Source of the DNA: CAYLHF01 sp964383365 | GTDB taxonomy: Bacteria > Bacteroidota > Rhodothermia > Rhodothermales > UBA10348 | Length of the DNA stretch: 13,625 nucleotides | Assembly: GCA_964383365.1 (NCBI GenBank) | Contig: CAYLHF010000055.1 | Location: 1-13,625, forward strand | Direction: 5' to 3' | Shown: positions 1-6,848 of the stretch, one piece after another | Layout of the letters: each line of letters starts with the position of its first letter | Numbering within the stretch: position 1 is the stretch's first letter | Position numbers and translations under genes: made by a program | Notes under the pieces: model-generated | Seen by the model: the letters and a program-made list of their open reading frames with translations, nothing else | What the model was told of the DNA's origin: nothing | The model's database searches: none

Positions 1-595
1 GATTCCCTGCGACCGAAGCGGTCCTGGAAGAGATGGCCTTCAGCCAGTTACGAATCATCGCCGGTCCCTCTGTTGTCAGAAGACTTTCCGGATGAAACTG
101 AATACCCTCGATCGCGTGACGGACGTGCCTCAGCCCCATGATTACCCCGTCGTCGGTTTGAGCTGTGATTTCCAGATCAGCGGGGAAATTGTTTTTCGAT
201 ACGACGAGTGAATGATACCTCGTGGCGATACAGGGGAGGGAAATATTCTCGAAGATGCCCTTTCCGTCGTGGTAAATTTGGCTCGTCTTTCCATGCATAA
301 GAGCGGGGGCATAGGTAACCTCCCCTCCATATACCTCGCCGATCGCCTGGTGTCCCAGACATATACCGAGAATAGGAATCCTGTCGCCAAGTCCACGAAT
401 AACATCTTTCGTAATCCCGGCGTCAGAAGGTCGACCCGGACCCGGCGAAATCAGGATGCCCGCCGGGTTCATGGACTCGACATCATCTATGGAGAATTCG
501 TCATTTCGTTTGATGACGATCTCCGACGTAGTCTCAGCAATCAGGTGAACCAGATTGTAGGTGAATGAATCGTAATTGTCGATAACCAGAATCAT
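1..595 (-). CDS. trpG: Anthranilate synthase component II, glutamine amidotransferase (3' end beyond window)
   Basis: Supplies ammonia from glutamine to TrpE for anthranilate synthesis, the first committed step to tryptophan, in the cytoplasm. The minus-strand frame from the ATG at 595-593 stays open to the window edge and gives 198 codons. It begins MILVIDNYDSFTYNL, the standard start of this family. It carries the oxyanion segment SPGPG (residues 50-54), the nucleophile Cys79 in GICLGHQAIG (77-86), a HGKTS segment (101-105), and the His168/Glu170 pair in QFHPES, so the class I amidotransferase triad is complete. Family members are usually about 187-200 residues, so either only a short tail is missing or the frame continues into a fused domain such as TrpD. 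PabA is nearly identical in sequence and can be dual-purpose, but the neighbouring trpE favours TrpG. It follows trpS by 65 bp with no clear Shine-Dalgarno site at normal spacing. Confidence 0.93.
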   Translation of the reverse strand, partial: MILVIDNYDSFTYNLVHLIAETTSEIVIKRNDEFSIDDVESMNPAGILISPGPGRPSDAGITKDVIRGLGDRIPILGICLGHQAIGEVYGGEVTYAPALMHGKTSQIYHDGKGIFENISLPCIATRYHSLVVSKNNFPADLEITAQTDDGVIMGLRHVRHAIEGIQFHPESLLTTEGPAMIRNWLKAISSRTASVAGN

Positions 596-660
596 ATCCT
601 GTAAACCGGAAGAACCGGAGATGGTCCGAAATTGGTCTGATCTGGGTCTGTTGGCAATTC

Positions 661-1683
661 CTAATGGGTGGTCAGCAGCCCGACGGCTTCCCGAATTCGG
701 GACATGTACATCTGCGCCCGCTCGCGACCGGCAATACCTCCGTTCCGAAGCACGTCGCGCACGTAGTCTGGTCTTTTCTTCAGATCATTCCGCCGCTCAC
801 GGGCTTCGGCGAAGTAGTCCGTGATCATCGAAAGTAATTCCTTTTTTGCATGACCGTAGCCGTATCCACCGGCTCGATAGGCTGCCGCAATTCGATCAGC
901 ATCTTCGTCGCCTGCAAACAGTTTGATAAGAGCAAATACATTGCAGGTATCCGGGTCTTTCGGATCCTCGAGGGGGGTAGAGTCAGTCACGATGCTCATC
1001 ACTTTTCGTTTCAACTTTTTTCCCTCGTCGAAAATTCCGATGGCGTTGCCATAGCTCTTGCTCATCTTTCGGCCGTCCGTTCCTGGTACCACAGCGACCT
1101 GCTCCAGGATATAGGGTTCTGGAATCGGAAGAATCGGTTCTGAAGTGGCAAACCGGTCGTTAAATCGGATGGCCAGATCCCGACAGATCTCGATATTCTG
1201 TTTTTGATCCGCGCCCACAGGGACGAGATCTCCACCGTAAATAAGAATATCTGCAGCCTGAAGAACCGGGTAGTTGAACAGGCCGGCGTTCGCCGAAATA
1301 CCCTGGGCTACCTTGTCCTTGAAGGCCACTCCTTTTTCCAGTTGCGAGATTGGCGTCAGGGTGAAGAAAATCCACGCGAGTTCGGTTACCTCCGGGACAT
1401 CGCTCTGTAAAAACAGGTGGGCCTTCTCCGGATCGAAGCCGAGGGCCAGATAATCGAGGGCTACGTCGACGGAATAGGTACGCAGCGCCCTGGCATCATG
1501 AAGGCTGGTTAGCGCGTGATAGTTGACGATAAAGTAGAAGGCATCGCTCGTCTCGTGCAGGGCAAGATGCTGTCGGATCGCACCAAAATAGTTTCCCAGA
1601 TGCAGGATACCTGACGGCTGAATTCCAGAGACGACCACCGGATTCGCCGGAGACGCTGCCCTTTTTTCTGTTGAAGTTGCCAT
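661..1683 (-). CDS. trpS: Tryptophanyl-tRNA synthetase
   Basis: Charges tRNA-Trp with tryptophan using ATP in the cytoplasm; a class I aminoacyl-tRNA synthetase. The 340-residue product has the usual length for bacterial TrpRS. Visible motifs are SGIQPSGILHLGNYFGA (residues 19-35) containing the HIGH-type signature HLGN (28-31), the substrate-pocket segment YPVLQAADILIY (138-149), VGADQKQNIEICRDLA (156-171), and the KMSKS loop (206-210) inside GTDGRKMSKS. All catalytic elements are intact. The start is the ATG at 1683-1681; the roughly 15 poorly conserved residues before the core are normal. The gene lies between an unknown 138-aa gene and trpG on the same strand, which suggests that charging and synthesis of tryptophan are co-expressed. 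The 110 bp before the start holds three 18-bp tandem repeats and a hairpin followed by a T-run. Confidence 0.96.
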   Translation of the reverse strand: MATSTEKRAASPANPVVVSGIQPSGILHLGNYFGAIRQHLALHETSDAFYFIVNYHALTSLHDARALRTYSVDVALDYLALGFDPEKAHLFLQSDVPEVTELAWIFFTLTPISQLEKGVAFKDKVAQGISANAGLFNYPVLQAADILIYGGDLVPVGADQKQNIEICRDLAIRFNDRFATSEPILPIPEPYILEQVAVVPGTDGRKMSKSYGNAIGIFDEGKKLKRKVMSIVTDSTPLEDPKDPDTCNVFALIKLFAGDEDADRIAAAYRAGGYGYGHAKKELLSMITDYFAEARERRNDLKKRPDYVRDVLRNGGIAGRERAQMYMSRIREAVGLLTTH

Positions 1684-1704
1684 CCTGCGTGGTATGAGTG
1701 TCTG

Positions 1705-1734
1705 AAAAACTCGGCGAGACGATTAAACCGAGCT
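1705..1734 (-). promoter_or_regulatory. Hairpin plus T-run in the trpS leader (terminator or attenuator-like)
   Basis: On the minus strand, AGCTCGG (complement of 1734-1728) can pair with CCGAGTT (complement of 1714-1708) as a 7-bp stem with one G-U pair and a 13-nt loop. The complement of 1709-1705 is TTTTT, beginning within the last stem pairs. It lies about 20 bp before the trpS ATG, in the position of an intrinsic terminator or leader attenuator. The stem is short, so its strength is uncertain. The upstream arm lies in the last of three tandem repeats, whose other copies carry near-identical arms. Confidence 0.35.
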
Positions 1735-1785
1735 TCACTGTTAAACCGGGCTTCACTGTTAAACCGAGCCTCACTGTTGATCCGG
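1723..1785. repeat. Tandem 18-bp direct repeat, three full copies plus a partial copy
   Basis: The unit TTAAACCGAGCTTCACTG occurs head to tail at 1723-1740, 1741-1758 (one change, A to G at unit position 9) and 1759-1776 (one change, T to C at unit position 12). A degenerate half copy follows at 1777-1785. It lies between the stop of the 138-aa gene and the start of trpS. The period is a multiple of three, so it reads as six-residue repeats in more than one frame, but no gene there is convincing. Short adjacent identical copies point to slippage expansion; each copy supplies a CCGAG/CCGGG arm able to pair with the CTCGG at 1710-1714. Confidence 0.9.
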
Positions 1786-1796
1786 ACGTCCGATCA
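1778..1796 (-). terminator. Hairpin overlapping the stop codon of the 138-aa gene
   Basis: The 19 bases 1778-1796 form an inverted repeat: TGAT/ATCA outer arms, one bulged base, and the perfect 10-bp palindrome CGGACGTCCG at 1783-1792. The TGA stop of the minus-strand gene (1796-1794) is part of the stem. No T-run follows on the minus strand, so it may be an RNA-stabilising 3' hairpin rather than a true terminator. Confidence 0.3.
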
Positions 1797-2210
1797 GCGT
1801 GTGAGAAGCATCAGGCGACCGGTCGAATTAATGGCTACAGCGTCCAGAACCGCCCGTGTTCTCATCTGATGATCGATTAATTTCTCGGCCTCCAGGAGAT
1901 CCGCGAATGCTTCTTCCTCTTCTATCAGATCCATCGCTTCTACCTCCGCATAGTGCCCCGGTTCAATATCGGTACCCGTATAAGCCTTTCCACCGTTGCT
2001 GTTTACAATCTCGCTGAGTTTCCCGATGTCCATTCTCAGCATTTTGAGTGCGTGCTGCCAGGGGGCATTTGTCGAAAGCTTCGATCCGTCATACCGATGC
2101 ATGAGGTCTATCAGGATCCGAATCAGTGGATCGATACGATCGGTTGTTTCCAGACGAGAAAGTGTCTTTCCTGCCCATCCTTTCTTCAGGACAAGATCCT
2201 TGATGCTCAT
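1794..2210 (-). CDS. Unrecognised 138-aa helical protein within the trp cluster
   Basis: I do not recognise the family. The product is 138 residues, soluble, without signal peptide or membrane segment, and looks almost wholly alpha-helical. There is a basic N-terminal stretch (MSIKDLVLKKGWAGKTLSRL), a middle helix ending near LSEIVNSNGGKAYTG, a strongly acidic helix (AEVEAMDLIEEEEAFADLL), and a further helix (EAEKLIDHQMRTRAVLDAVA). The C-terminus is INSTGRLMLLTR. A four-helix bundle is plausible; no ExxH ferritin motif and no cysteine is present. The start is the ATG at 2210-2208, preceded by an A/T-rich stretch without a Shine-Dalgarno site. It sits 144 bp after trpE and 110 bp before trpS, all on one strand. 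A role tied to tryptophan metabolism is only a guess from position. Codon use resembles its neighbours and the frame is uninterrupted, which supports a real gene. Confidence 0.72.
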   Translation of the reverse strand: MSIKDLVLKKGWAGKTLSRLETTDRIDPLIRILIDLMHRYDGSKLSTNAPWQHALKMLRMDIGKLSEIVNSNGGKAYTGTDIEPGHYAEVEAMDLIEEEEAFADLLEAEKLIDHQMRTRAVLDAVAINSTGRLMLLTR

Positions 2211-2304
2211 GATTATTATCTGTGGTTAGGATTCAAACGCGGACGCAAATTAGTGAGATGCGAGCAATGCAGTCTTTAAACTATTGTGTAATTCCGTCCG
2301 GACT

Positions 2305-2338
2305 CCGGTCCCGCCGAGAAGACGGGCTCACCGACCGG
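2305..2338 (-). terminator. Imperfect GC-rich hairpin downstream of trpE
   Basis: CCGGTC at 2305-2310 and GACCGG at 2333-2338 are complementary, with a nested CCCG/CGGG pair (2310-2313 and 2323-2326), giving a bulged stem about 17 bases past the trpE stop. There is no T-run. It could end trpE transcription, act as an RNA stabiliser, or be chance in GC-rich sequence. The rest of the 144-bp gap (2211-2354) shows no other clear element. Confidence 0.25.
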
Positions 2339-2354
2339 GGCGTGTTTATACGGA

Positions 2355-3878
2355 CTATGATGTTTTTCTCCGGGTATCCAGTAGTTCGCGGGAGGCAATT
2401 TCGATCGCCGTAGTGAGTGCCCGGGCCTTGCTCTTTGTTTCTTCGAATTCGTTATCGGGGATACTGTCTGCAACGATGCCGGCCCCGGCCTGAATGTAAA
2501 TCCGGTTATTTCGTATGAGCATGGTCCGGATCGTAATACATGTGTCGAGGCTGCCGGAAAAATTAATGTATCCTACGGCGCCCGCGTAGGTGCTCCTTTT
2601 GCTCGGTTCCAGTTCGTCGATTATTTCCATGGCGCGAACTTTTGGTGCCCCCGAAACCGTGCCCGCCGGGAAACAGGCAGCGAGCACGTCGATACTGTCA
2701 TGCGCCTCGTCCAGCTTTCCTGAGACGGAGGAGACTATATGCATTACGTGCGAGTACCGCTCGACGTAGGCGTATCGGTCCACCGATACCGTCCCACTCG
2801 TACAGACACGCGAAAGATCGTTCCTTCCCAGGTCCACCAGCATCACGTGCTCGGCTCTTTCTTTGGGGTCAGCGAGCAGGTCCTTTTCATATGCGACATC
2901 CTCCTCGGTGGTAGATCCTCTGGGACGCGTACCTGCAATCGGTAGAAGTTCCGCGCGCATATCTTCAACGCGGACAAGAACTTCCGGGGAAGACCCTACA
3001 AGCTGGAAATCGCCGAAATCAAGAAAATAAAGGTATGGCGACGGGTTGACCTGTCGGAGTGAACGGTACAGCGTGAAGGCGTCACCCTCGAACGGAATCT
3101 CGAATCGTTGAGACAGAACGACCTGAAAAATATCGCCCTCGACAATGTACTTCTTCGCCGTGTTGACGGCGTCGATGAAGCGTTCACGTCCAACATTGGA
3201 TCGGGCTTCCCCCTTGAGTGAAACCGGTTCAGAATGGGGAAGGGAGTCGAAATAGAGATCATTCTGCAGGTCGATAATGCGCTCCTCAGCCTGAGAAAGT
3301 GCCCTCTCAAGATCGGTATCCTGGTCCGCTTCCTGATCGACAAAAACTGAACTGATCAAGACGAGTTGATGCTTGACATGATCGAATGCGGCAATCGTGT
3401 CATAAAAAGCCCAGATTGCGTCGGGTAGATTCATGTCATCGGATGGAGCGTCCGGAAGGTTTTCCAACGTTCGAACCGCGTCGTAGGCGAGGTAGCCGAC
3501 TGCGCCGCTCGATAAACGAGGAACATCAGGGCGGTTGACCTCATGCCATTCGGCGATTTCTGATTTGAGCACTCCGAAGATCGAACCTTCCCGGACATCG
3601 GGATTATGTGTTCCCTCCTGAACGGTGACCCGTCCGGTCTCCGAACGAATAATCTTGTACGGTCTCCGTCCGAGGAAAGAGTACCGGGCCAGTTTTTCAC
3701 CCCCCTCGACACTCTCCAGCAGGAACGCAAACTCGTTCTGTGCCCGCAGAACCAGAAACGCAGATACCGGAGTAAGCAGGTCCGCACTCAGACGCCGGCA
3801 CATCGGAACGATCAACTTCTCACGACCGAGACTGCGCTCGTGAGAGACGATGGATTTCAATTCGGTGAGTGTGAGCAT
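2355..3878 (-). CDS. trpE: Anthranilate synthase component I
   Basis: Converts chorismate to anthranilate using ammonia from TrpG; Mg-dependent, cytoplasmic, first step of tryptophan synthesis. The product is 507 residues, normal for the family. The N-terminal domain (about 1-230) carries LLESVEGGEKLARYSFLG (53-70), the LLES element that binds inhibitory tryptophan, so feedback control is expected. The C-terminal chorismate-binding domain (about 230-500) shows PIAGTRPRG (313-321), DLGRNDLSRV (349-358), PAGTVSGAPKVRAMEIIDEL (404-423) and IQAGAGIVADS (462-472). The start is the ATG at 3878-3876 (MLTLTELKSIV). A longer in-frame reading begins at 4094, but its extra 72 residues are arginine-rich, unlike the family, and lie antisense to the 5' end of the divergent DsbA-like gene. 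PabB is the main alternative; the LLES region and linked trpG/trpS favour TrpE. I find no tandem Trp codons upstream. Confidence 0.95.
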   Translation of the reverse strand: MLTLTELKSIVSHERSLGREKLIVPMCRRLSADLLTPVSAFLVLRAQNEFAFLLESVEGGEKLARYSFLGRRPYKIIRSETGRVTVQEGTHNPDVREGSIFGVLKSEIAEWHEVNRPDVPRLSSGAVGYLAYDAVRTLENLPDAPSDDMNLPDAIWAFYDTIAAFDHVKHQLVLISSVFVDQEADQDTDLERALSQAEERIIDLQNDLYFDSLPHSEPVSLKGEARSNVGRERFIDAVNTAKKYIVEGDIFQVVLSQRFEIPFEGDAFTLYRSLRQVNPSPYLYFLDFGDFQLVGSSPEVLVRVEDMRAELLPIAGTRPRGSTTEEDVAYEKDLLADPKERAEHVMLVDLGRNDLSRVCTSGTVSVDRYAYVERYSHVMHIVSSVSGKLDEAHDSIDVLAACFPAGTVSGAPKVRAMEIIDELEPSKRSTYAGAVGYINFSGSLDTCITIRTMLIRNNRIYIQAGAGIVADSIPDNEFEETKSKARALTTAIEIASRELLDTRRKTS

Positions 3879-4002
3879 ATAGTTATAGACGAGGATTCGC
3901 GGGCGGACTCGAAAACTACGGCGTAAAGGACCATTATTCCGGATCAATTCGTTTCGTCTACTGTTACGCACATCGATCGATCTTCCCAAGCTCACACGAC
4001 CC

Positions 4003-4677
4003 ATGACTCGATATCTTCTTCCCGCGTGTATCCTGTTCTGCGCCCTTCTTGAGACAAGCCATGGCGCATTTGCACAGGAGAACGCTACGTCCAATTCGTC
4101 GGCACAATCTGTAGGAGCCTGTGCCTATTCCGAGACGATCGCAGCCGTTGAAGACTATGGCAGTCTGGTCAACATCTCGGACCCGTTTCTCGGAAACGTC
4201 GATTCAAAGGTGAAGGTAGTCGAGTATTTCGATCCCAACTGCCCTCATTGCAGGGAAATGCATCCGATAATGGACACGATCATTCGAAAGTACGGAGATC
4301 GGGTAACCTTCTATATGATCCCATTCGTGCTCTGGCCGTATTCCATTCCGCAGGTGGAAGCACTGTACGTAGCGGCACAGGATGGGAAGTACTATGAGTT
4401 TCTGAACGCCCAGTACGAACGCCAACATTCAGGTGGGCTGACCGAGGCCGAGGTCAGAGAAGCCGCATCGTCCATCGGCCTGGACCCGGATATCCTGGTC
4501 GCACGTGTCCAGCGAGGTCTCAATAACCAGTCAATTCTGGCCAGAAGAAAAGCTATCGCGGATCTCGGAGTAAGAGGAACCCCCTCGGTTGCTATAAATG
4601 GCCGTTTCATTGACGGTGACTCAAAAAATCTGGACTGTATGTCAGAGTTGATTGAAGATGCTCTTGTCGAGGAGTAA
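4003..4677 (+). CDS. Secreted DsbA-like thiol-disulfide oxidoreductase
   Basis: Probably makes or rearranges disulfide bonds in exported proteins in the periplasm. The 224-residue product has a signal peptide (basic MTRY, hydrophobic LLPACILFCALL, likely cleavage after AFA near residue 24). The thioredoxin fold starts near VKVVEYFDPNCPHCREMHP, with the active site CPHC at 80-83, the same dipeptide as E. coli DsbA, which suggests a strongly oxidising enzyme. A helical insertion follows (about 115-180), and the cis-proline loop is RGTPSVAING (191-200, Pro194). This matches the DSBA/Thioredoxin_4 type. Two more cysteines, Cys40 and Cys212, remain in the mature protein and could form a structural disulfide. 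The gene is divergent from trpE with 124 bp between starts, where I see no clear promoter. The substrate and reoxidising partner (DsbB or VKOR type) are not in the window. Confidence 0.88.
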   Translation: MTRYLLPACILFCALLETSHGAFAQENATSNSSAQSVGACAYSETIAAVEDYGSLVNISDPFLGNVDSKVKVVEYFDPNCPHCREMHPIMDTIIRKYGDRVTFYMIPFVLWPYSIPQVEALYVAAQDGKYYEFLNAQYERQHSGGLTEAEVREAASSIGLDPDILVARVQRGLNNQSILARRKAIADLGVRGTPSVAINGRFIDGDSKNLDCMSELIEDALVEE

Positions 4678-4695
4678 TTTCTGACTGTTGGAATC

Positions 4696-4727
4696 GAGCC
4701 TCTCGGCAGGTGCCGGAAGGCAGGCTC
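4696..4727 (+). terminator. Two-part hairpin between the DsbA-like gene and tkt
   Basis: GAGCCT (4696-4701) pairs with AGGCTC (4722-4727), enclosing an inner CGGC/GCCG stem (4704-4707 and 4712-4715) with a 4-base loop. It starts 19 bases after the upstream stop codon. No T-run follows, so it may slow or end transcription of the upstream gene or belong to the tkt leader. Confidence 0.3.
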
Positions 4728-4745
4728 TGACATCTCCCGTCTTCC

Positions 4746-4750
4746 AGGAG
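4746..4750 (+). promoter_or_regulatory. Shine-Dalgarno site of tkt
   Basis: AGGAG lies six bases before the ATG at 4757. It decides this start over an in-frame TTG at 4688 and a second ATG at 4775. Confidence 0.75.
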
Positions 4751-4756
4751 TACACC

Positions 4757-6793
4757 ATGACGCCCGACGATTCTATGCAGACTATCGCCGTTACAGCCGA
4801 CGTTTCCACTCGATCGATCAATACCCTTCGATTTCTGGCCGTCGATGCCATTCAGAAAGCAAAATCTGGCCATCCGGGCCTTCCGATGGGCGCAGCGTCG
4901 ATGGCGTATACGACCTGGTACCGACACCTGAACGTAGATCCCACGCAGGTAGATTGGCCGGATCGAGACCGGTTCGTTCTATCCGCCGGACACGGATCCA
5001 TGCTTCTATACGGACTCTTGCATCTGGCCGGTTTTCCACTCTCTTTGGACGATATAAAGGAATTCAGACAGTTTGAGAGCCTCACACCAGGTCACCCGGA
5101 AGTCGGACATACGCCCGGGGTGGAGACGACGACCGGACCCCTGGGACAGGGGTTTGCCAACGGGGTTGGAATGGCCATCGCCGAGAAGATGCTCGGCATA
5201 AGGTTTAATCGGCCGGGATTCAATATTGTCGATCATTATACCTATGCGATCGTCTCGGACGGGGACTTGATGGAGGGGATCTCGCATGAGGCGGCTTCTC
5301 TGGCGGGCCACCTGAGACTCGGGAAATTAGTTTATCTCTACGATGATAATGGAATCACCATCGACGGGAAGACGGACCTGGCGTTTACCGACGACACCGG
5401 AGCCCGATTCAAATCCTACGGATGGCAGGTGCTGAGCGTGGAGGATGGTAATGATATTGAGGCCGTCGATGCCGCGATAAAGGAAGCCCAAGCCGATACT
5501 GGCCGTCCGTCGATCATCTGTGTCAGGACGCACATTGGCTATGGGAGTCCAAACAAGCAGGATACATCATCTGCGCATGGTTCCCCGCTTGGAGATGAAG
5601 AGATCAGACTTACGAAAGAGCATCTGGGTTGGGATTCGTTGTCGTCATTCACCGTTCCAGACGATGTCGTCTCCCATATGGGAGAAATTAGAACACGGGG
5701 ACAGGCTGCCCGAAAGGAATGGGAGCAACTCCTTGCTCGGTATACCGAAAAATATCCCGATCTCGCCCGTGAATGGCACCTCCGGATGTCACGGAGTCTT
5801 TCGGCTGGCTGGGAAGCCGCACTTCCGGTTTTCGAAGGTGGAACATTGCTGGCCACCAGATCGGCGAGTGGGAACGTATTGAATGCTCTTGCAGACATCG
5901 TTCCGGATCTCACCGGCGGTTCGGCTGATCTGGCCGGTTCCAACAACACGTATTTAAAAGGACTCGGGGATTTTCAGTCAGATAGCCCTTCCGGACGAAA
6001 CCTGCATTTTGGTATCCGCGAGCATGCCATGGGGTCGATATGCAATGGAATGTTATTGCACGGGAGTTTCAGGCCCTACTGTGCTACGTTTCTTGTCTTC
6101 AGTGACTATGTCCGTCCCGCCATTCGGCTGAGTGCGCTCATGGGCCTTCCTGTAACATACGTCTTCACGCACGATTCCATAGGACTCGGCGAGGATGGGC
6201 CGACGCATCAACCGATCGAGCATCTGATGGCTCTGAGGACAATCCCGAACGTGATCGTCTTGCGTCCGTCCGATGCGAATGAGACGGCACAAGCGTGGCG
6301 AATAGCTCTCGAGGAGGGATCTAGACCCGTTATTCTGGCGCTTTCGAGGCAGAAATTGCCTGTAATCGATCGGTCCCGATTTGGGTCGGTAGACGGTGTC
6401 CGACAGGGAGCGTATGTGGTGTTCGATCCTCCTGGAAGAACGGATGTGATTCTTATTGCTACGGGAAGTGAGGTGAGTCTCGCATTGGAGTCCGCTGATG
6501 AGTTACATCGTCGGGGAATCGGGGCTCGTGTAGTCAGTATGCCATCCTGGGAACTCTTCGACGCCCAGACCGACGCATATCGATCGTCGGTTCTGAGTCC
6601 GGAAATCCCGCGGATATCGGTAGAAGCCGGAGTTACGATGGGATGGAGACGATATACCGGAAGTACCGGAAGGCAGATCGGGCTGGATCACTTCGGGGCT
6701 TCGGCTCCGGCCGGAGTATTGTTCAAACAATTCGGTTTTTCGGTCAAGCGGGTGGTGGCAGAGGCAATGGATCTGCTTGGCGGGACGCAATAA
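4757..6793 (+). CDS. tkt: Transketolase
   Basis: Moves two-carbon ketol units between sugar phosphates in the non-oxidative pentose phosphate pathway, using thiamine diphosphate and a divalent metal; cytoplasmic. It also yields erythrose 4-phosphate, a precursor of chorismate and so of the tryptophan made by the nearby trp genes. The 678-residue length is typical. Visible motifs: SGHPGLPMGAA (37-47), GHTPGVETTTGPLGQGFANG (117-136), the cofactor/metal motif SDGDLMEG (167-174) with NGITIDG (198-204), LTGGSADLAGSNNT (385-398), GIREHAMG (419-426) with catalytic Glu422, the pyrimidine-domain segment CATFLVFSDYVRPAIRL (442-458), and HDSIGLGEDGPTHQPIEHL (472-490). It is a full-length fused enzyme rather than the split N/C form. 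The chosen ATG has a Shine-Dalgarno site; a TTG start 69 bp upstream would add an unconserved tail. Confidence 0.97.
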   Translation: MTPDDSMQTIAVTADVSTRSINTLRFLAVDAIQKAKSGHPGLPMGAASMAYTTWYRHLNVDPTQVDWPDRDRFVLSAGHGSMLLYGLLHLAGFPLSLDDIKEFRQFESLTPGHPEVGHTPGVETTTGPLGQGFANGVGMAIAEKMLGIRFNRPGFNIVDHYTYAIVSDGDLMEGISHEAASLAGHLRLGKLVYLYDDNGITIDGKTDLAFTDDTGARFKSYGWQVLSVEDGNDIEAVDAAIKEAQADTGRPSIICVRTHIGYGSPNKQDTSSAHGSPLGDEEIRLTKEHLGWDSLSSFTVPDDVVSHMGEIRTRGQAARKEWEQLLARYTEKYPDLAREWHLRMSRSLSAGWEAALPVFEGGTLLATRSASGNVLNALADIVPDLTGGSADLAGSNNTYLKGLGDFQSDSPSGRNLHFGIREHAMGSICNGMLLHGSFRPYCATFLVFSDYVRPAIRLSALMGLPVTYVFTHDSIGLGEDGPTHQPIEHLMALRTIPNVIVLRPSDANETAQAWRIALEEGSRPVILALSRQKLPVIDRSRFGSVDGVRQGAYVVFDPPGRTDVILIATGSEVSLALESADELHRRGIGARVVSMPSWELFDAQTDAYRSSVLSPEIPRISVEAGVTMGWRRYTGSTGRQIGLDHFGASAPAGVLFKQFGFSVKRVVAEAMDLLGGTQ

Positions 6794-6848
6794 CTTTCTG
6801 ACTCGTATATTTTATTCCGTTCGTATTACCCACACACCAGATTGTCCC

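Noticed and set aside
212..568. Plus-strand 118-aa frame opposite trpG
   Set aside because: It is a shadow of the intact trpG coding frame, with no recognisable protein features.
606..618. CCGG-5-CCGG inverted repeat between trpS and trpG
   Set aside because: Only four pairs and no T-run; expected by chance in this GC range.
1496..1774. Minus-strand frame with GLTVKP-type six-residue repeats crossing the trpS start
   Set aside because: The repeats come from the 18-bp DNA repeat, and the rest runs in the wrong frame through the well-supported trpS gene.
1723..1785. CRISPR-like repeat array
   Set aside because: The repeats are 18 bp, directly adjacent with no spacers, and no cas genes are nearby.
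3879..4002. Trp leader-peptide attenuator or TRAP site upstream of trpE
   Set aside because: No tandem TGG codons are present, and the few GAG/TAG triplets lack regular spacing.
3879..4094. N-terminal extension of trpE by 72 residues
   Set aside because: The added sequence is arginine-rich and unlike TrpE, lies antisense to the signal-peptide region of the DsbA-like gene, and the family start MLTLTELKS is at 3878.
4688..4756. Earlier TTG start for transketolase
   Set aside because: The extra 23 residues are unlike the family, and the ATG at 4757 has an AGGAG site at ideal spacing.
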